A DNA stretch of 64,000 nt from Desmodus rotundus (taxonomy: Eukaryota; Chordata; Mammalia; Chiroptera; Phyllostomidae), in the NCBI RefSeq assembly GCF_022682495.2, contig NW_026527266.1, positions 43,255-107,254 on the forward strand, read 5' to 3'. The notes under the pieces are model-generated. The model saw nothing but the letters and a program-made list of their open reading frames with translations, did not search any database and had not been told where the DNA came from. Shown here in pieces: positions 60,299-64,000 of the stretch; the stretch's first letter is position 1, and every line of letters starts with the position of its first letter. The position numbers and the translations under genes are program-made.

Positions 60299-61784
60299 AC
60301 CCTCGTCCACGGACCGGTTCTCCCGTGGGGAGTCTGGCCTGTGCTCAGCCTGCGAGGTTAAGACCCTTGCTTCGACTGCAACGCCCCCACCCTGCCACAA
60401 GGCGGCAGACTTGGACCCAGCCGCTTCAACCCTCCAGTCTCTGCTGAACCACCCAAAAATGGAGTGTGACCGCTGCGACCTCAGTCCCCCAGAGCTCGGA
60501 AACCCATCTCTGTGAGGGAATCGGCGGCCTCCTGTCCTTGGCGTCCGCAAAAGGCATTCACCTGCGGTGAACCTGGGCCTCGGGCGAGCAGGGCCAGGCC
60601 CCATGGTAGGAGCCCGGGGAGGCAATGGCAGCCTCTGCGGCCAGGCCTCGGGCTCTCCCCGGGGCTCTCTCGGGGCACAGGCAACATCTCTCGCCTAGAG
60701 CGTGCCCACGCCATCCCCTGAGCCCCGCGAGACACCTGCTTCCCGTGATAAGAGGCCCCCTGCCTCCGTGGAGCTTGGAACTCTGGGGCCGGGCTGCGGG
60801 TCACTGGGCTAAGTGGCTGGAAACGCGCAGACCCCTCCGTCCCGACCGCCCAACTGCGAAGGACAGGGGGGAGGCCCCCAGGAGATGGCTTTTCTCAGAG
60901 CCGCGGCTGGCCGTTTCGGGCCAAGACGCCGGACCCTGCAGGCTCAGGGCAGGCAGCCCCACCAGAAGCCTCCCTCGGGGCAACGGGCCCCACCCTGGAC
61001 ATATCAGGCCTGCTTCACAGGGTCCCTGGGGTCGTGTCCGTGGACCTGGAAGCTCTCCCCGCCACCCAGAGGTCCGATCCTTTTCCCGTGGACCCCACTT
61101 GCCAGCCCGTCTCCCACCCCGCCAGAGGCAGAGTGCCAGGGAAGAACCAGGGACCTGAGGCCTGGAACAGGGGCCGGCCACGGTTCCGGGCCAGGTGGGG
61201 CGGGCCCGGGGAGGCGGGACCCACGCCCAGGGACCTGGTCTCCCGGGGGGTCTCGGGCCTGTGACCTGCCGGGGGGCTGAGAGTCTTTCTTGGCTCAAAA
61301 GACCCCACCCTGCCCCGAGGCGGCAAATCTGCACCGAGACGCTTATACTCTCTGAAGTCTGGGCTGAACTTTGAGAGAAGGGACTGTGTGGGATGCGACC
61401 TGGGTTCCACAGAGCTCGAACCCCCCCTCCCAGTGAAGGGATCCGCCGCCTGTGGTCCTTGATATCCGCAGAAGGCATTCACCTGCGGAGAACCTGGGCC
61501 CAGGTGAGCGGGACCAGGCCCCACGGCAGGAGCCTGGGGAGGCCACTGGAGCCACGCGGGCCAGGGCTGGGCATTTTCCCGGGTGCTCTCTCGGGTCCCA
61601 GGCACCCTCTCTCGCCCGGGGAGTGCCCACGGCGTCCCTTCACTCCCCCAGGACGCCTGCATTCTGCCATAAGCGGCCCACATCCTCCACGGAGCTGGGA
61701 CACATGGGGCCTGGGTGCGAGCAACGGGCCTACGTGGCGGCAAAACCGCAGACCCCTCCGTCCGGTCCTCACCACAGCGAAGAT

Positions 61785-61840
61785 CCCCCTGTTCTTCCAT
61801 CCGTAAAGGGGTCCCCCTTTACGGATGGAAGAACAGGGGG
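61785..61840. repeat. Perfect inverted repeat, copy 8
   Basis: Same arms and spacer, in monomer 8. Confidence 0.97.
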
Positions 61841-62178
61841 GAGGCCCCCAGGAGATGGCTTTTGTCCGAGCCGCGGCTGGTTGGTTTCGGGCCCAGAGGC
61901 GGGGCCGCGCAGGCGCAAGCAGGCCCCACCCCAAGCCCATCCCTCCGGGCTACGAGCCACCCCCCCTTGAGATATCAGGCCAGGTTCACAGGGTTCCTGG
62001 GCTGGTGTCAGAGTTAAGGGAAGCCCTCCCTGCCACCCAGAGGACCGCGCGTTTTCCCGTGGACCACACTTCCCAGCAGCTCTCCCACCCCCGCAGAGGC
62101 AGAGTGCCAGGGAAGAACTAGGGACCTGGGGCCGGGAAGAGGGGCCGGCCACGGTTCCGCGCCAGGTGGAGCGGGTCC

Positions 62179-62193
62179 GGGCGGGCGGGCGGG
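62179..62193 (+). other. G-quadruplex motif, monomer 9
   Basis: Same 15-mer as monomer 1. Confidence 0.85.
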
Positions 62194-63682
62194 ACCCTTG
62201 TCCACGGACCGGTTCTCCCGTGGGGAGTCTGGCCTGTGCCGCGACTGGGAGGCTAAGAGCCTTGCTTCGCCTGCAACGCCCCCACCCTGCCACAAGGCGG
62301 CAGACTTGGACCCAGCCGCTTCAACCTTCCAGTCTCTGCTGAACCACCCAAAAATGGAGTGTGACCGCTGCGACCTCAGTCCCCCAGAGCTCGGAAACCC
62401 ACCTCTGTGAGGGAATCGGCGGCCTCCTGTCCTTGGCGTCCGCAAAAGGCATTCACCTGCGGTGAACCTGGGCCTCGGGCGAGCAGGGCCAGGCCCCATG
62501 GTAGGAGCCCGGGGAGGCAATGGCAGCCTCTGCGGCCAGGCCTCGGGCTCTCCCCGGGGCTCTCTCGGGGCACGGGCAACATCTCTCGCCTAGAGCGTGC
62601 CCACGCCATCCCTTGAGCCCCGCGAGACACCTGCTTCCCGTGATAAGAGGCCCCCTGCCTCCGTGGAGCTTGGAACTCTGGGGCCGGGCTGCGGGTCACT
62701 GGGCTAAGTGGCTGGAAACGCGCAGACCCCTCCGTCCCGACCGCCCAACTGCGAAGGACAGGGGGGAGGCCCCCAGGAGATGGCTTTTCTTAGAGCCGCG
62801 ACTGGCCAGTTTCGGGCCAAGACGCGGTACCCCGGCAGGATCAGGGCAGGCAGCCCCACCAGAAGCCTCTCTAGGGGAAATGCGGCCCACCCTGGACATA
62901 TCAGGCCTGCTTCACAGGGTCCCTGGGGTCGTGTCCGTGGAACTGGGAGCTCTCCCCGCCACCCAGAGGTCCGATCCTTTTCCCGTGGACCCCACTTGCC
63001 AGCCCGTCTCCCACCCCGCCAGAGGCAGAGTGTCAGGGAAGAACCAGGGACCTGGGGCCGGGAACAGGGGCCGGCCACGGTTCCGGGCCAGGTGGGGCGG
63101 GCCCGGGGAGGCGGGACCCACGCCCTGGGACCCGGTCTCCCGGGGGGTCTCGGGCCTGTGACCTGCCCGGGCGGCTGAGAGTCTTTCTTGGCTCAAACGG
63201 CCCCACCCTGCCCCGAGGCGGCAAATCTGCACCGAGACGCTTATACTCTCTAAAGTCTGGGCTGAACTTTGAGAGAAGGGACTGTGTGGGATGCGACCTG
63301 GGTCCCACAGAGCTCGAACCCCCCCTCCTCGTGAAGGGATCCGCGGCCTGTGGTCCTTGGTGTGCGCAAAAGGCATTCACCTGCGGAGAACCTGGGCCCA
63401 GGTGAGCGTGACCAGGCCCCACGGCAGGAGCCTGGGGAGGCCACTGGAGCCACGGGGGCCAGGGCTGGGCATTTTCCCGGGTGCTCTCTCTGGTCCCAGG
63501 CGCCCTCTCTTGCCCGGGGAGGGCCCACGCCATCCCCTGACTCCCGCAGGACGCCTGCATCCCGCCATAAGCAGCCCACCTCCTCCATGGAGCTGGGACA
63601 CATGGGGCCTGGGTGCGAGCAACGGGCCTACGTGGCGGCAAAACCGCAGACCCCTCCGTCCCGTCCTCACCACAGCGAAGAT

Positions 63683-63738
63683 CCCCCTGTTCTTCCATCC
63701 GTAAAGGGGTCCCCCTTTACGGATGGAAGAACAGGGGG
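63683..63738. repeat. Perfect inverted repeat, copy 9
   Basis: Same arms and spacer, in monomer 9. Confidence 0.97.
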
Positions 63739-63883
63739 GAGGCCCCCAGGAGATGGCTTTTGTCCGAGCCGCGGATGGGTGGTTTCGGGCCCAGAGGCGG
63801 GGCCGCGCAGGCGCAAGCAGGCCCCACCCCAAGCCCATCACTCTGGGCTACGAGCCACCCCCCCCTTGAGATATCAGGCCAGG

Positions 63884-64000
63884 TTCACCGGGTTCCTGGG
63901 CTGGTGTCAGAGTTAAGGGAAGCCCTCCCTGCCACCCAGAGGACCGCGCGTTTTCCCGTGGACCACACTTCCCAGCAGCTCTCCCACCCCCGCAGAGGCA
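63884..64000. repeat. Family 2 monomer 10 (partial, right edge)
   Basis: Only the first 117 bp of half 1 are present. Its position predicts a beta monomer. Confidence 0.9.

Larger units (their letters stand above)
60090..61984. repeat. Family 2 monomer 8 (beta)
   Basis: Half 2 starts at 61014. Copy of monomer 4 with private cctcccagtgaagg. Confidence 0.93.
61985..63883. repeat. Family 2 monomer 9 (alpha)
   Basis: Half 2 starts at 62911. One base longer than the other alpha monomers (gcggtaccccggcagg near 62,831). This shifts the frame of overlapping reading frames that are open in sister copies, which argues against coding. Confidence 0.93.
46886..64000. repeat. Family 2 macrosatellite array (1.9-kb monomers, 7.59-kb higher-order repeat)
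   Basis: About nine monomers of 1,895 or 1,898 bp alternate as alpha (cttagagccgcgactggcc) and beta (ctcagagccgcggctggcc). Monomer starts are 48711, 50606, 52504, 54399, 56297, 58192, 60090, 61985 and 63884. Marker variants repeat every four monomers (7,586 bp): 'ggggccggggtgcgagc' occurs only near 52,227 and 59,813, and 'ctggactaag' only near 49,426 and 57,011. Each monomer contains two homologous halves. The array continues past the right edge. It shares collinear homology with family 1 but lacks the 23-bp minisatellite. Confidence 0.96.

Noticed and set aside
47222..63698. Long minus-strand reading frames of 221-261 codons in family 2
   Set aside because: They overlap equally long frames on the other strand, are P/G/R/A-rich without any recognisable domain, and are frameshifted or ended by ordinary copy-to-copy variation (for example the extra C in monomer 9). 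GC-rich DNA without stops explains them.
1..64000. rRNA, tRNA, telomere repeats or interspersed transposons
   Set aside because: No conserved rRNA or tRNA sequence, no TTAGGG runs, and no SINE, LINE, LTR or terminal-inverted-repeat element recognised on either strand.
1..64000. Naming the array as a known human macrosatellite (for example SST1/NBL2, D4Z4, DXZ4)
   Set aside because: Unit sizes near 1.5 kb invite comparison, but I cannot match the sequence to any of these from memory. A RepeatMasker/Dfam search would decide.

Overview
The window holds no recognisable gene. It is wall-to-wall, GC-rich, CpG-rich tandem repeat (macrosatellite) DNA that runs off both ends, with no unique sequence, no recognisable SINE, LINE or LTR element, and no RNA gene. 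Metazoan transcription-factor motifs (NRF1, E-box/CLEAR, kappa-B and ZNF143-like sites), CpG density and array architecture suggest a vertebrate, most likely a mammal. The species, chromosome and any named satellite family cannot be assigned by eye.

Region 1 (1-46,885) is family 1. It has 33 head-to-tail units, usually about 1.45-1.59 kb. Each full unit has two diverged, homologous halves (A about 564 bp, B about 533 bp) followed by a block of 23-bp minisatellite. The minisatellite monomer centres on the perfect palindrome GGTCACGTGACC or a CTCGTG variant. I count 179 CACGTG E-boxes in the 33 blocks. Unit lengths step by about 23 bp, so length variation is mostly minisatellite copy number. 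Three units (1769, 4217, 12649) are A/B chimeras lacking one half. By its A half each unit is class R (...ccccgcacag), L (...cccagcacag) or V (...cccaccacag). The order is R L R L R L V V L L R L V V R V V R V L L R R L L R L R R L L L R. B halves are b1 (aacatagg, ctcccagcc), b1' (b1 with ttttt), b2 (aacatggg, ctccgagcc) or b3 (gcgaatttcc plus a 1-bp deletion).

Region 2 (46,886-64,000) is family 2. It has 1,895/1,898-bp monomers alternating as an alpha-beta dimer (3,793 bp), and variants show a four-monomer higher-order repeat of 7,586 bp. Each monomer has two homologous halves of about 0.93-0.97 kb. Half 1 carries a four-run G-quadruplex motif, and half 2 carries a perfect inverted repeat with 27-bp arms and a 2-bp spacer. 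Family 2 halves are collinear with family 1 halves but contain roughly 400 bp more in the middle and no minisatellite.

The families meet at about 46,885 in register: a family 1 B half begins at 46,806 and turns into family 2 sequence at the homologous position. This looks like homologous recombination between related arrays. Promoter-type motifs recur at fixed positions, so the array could act as a promoter or factor-binding array rather than coding DNA. That functional reading is inference. The sequence shows only the motifs and repeat structure.
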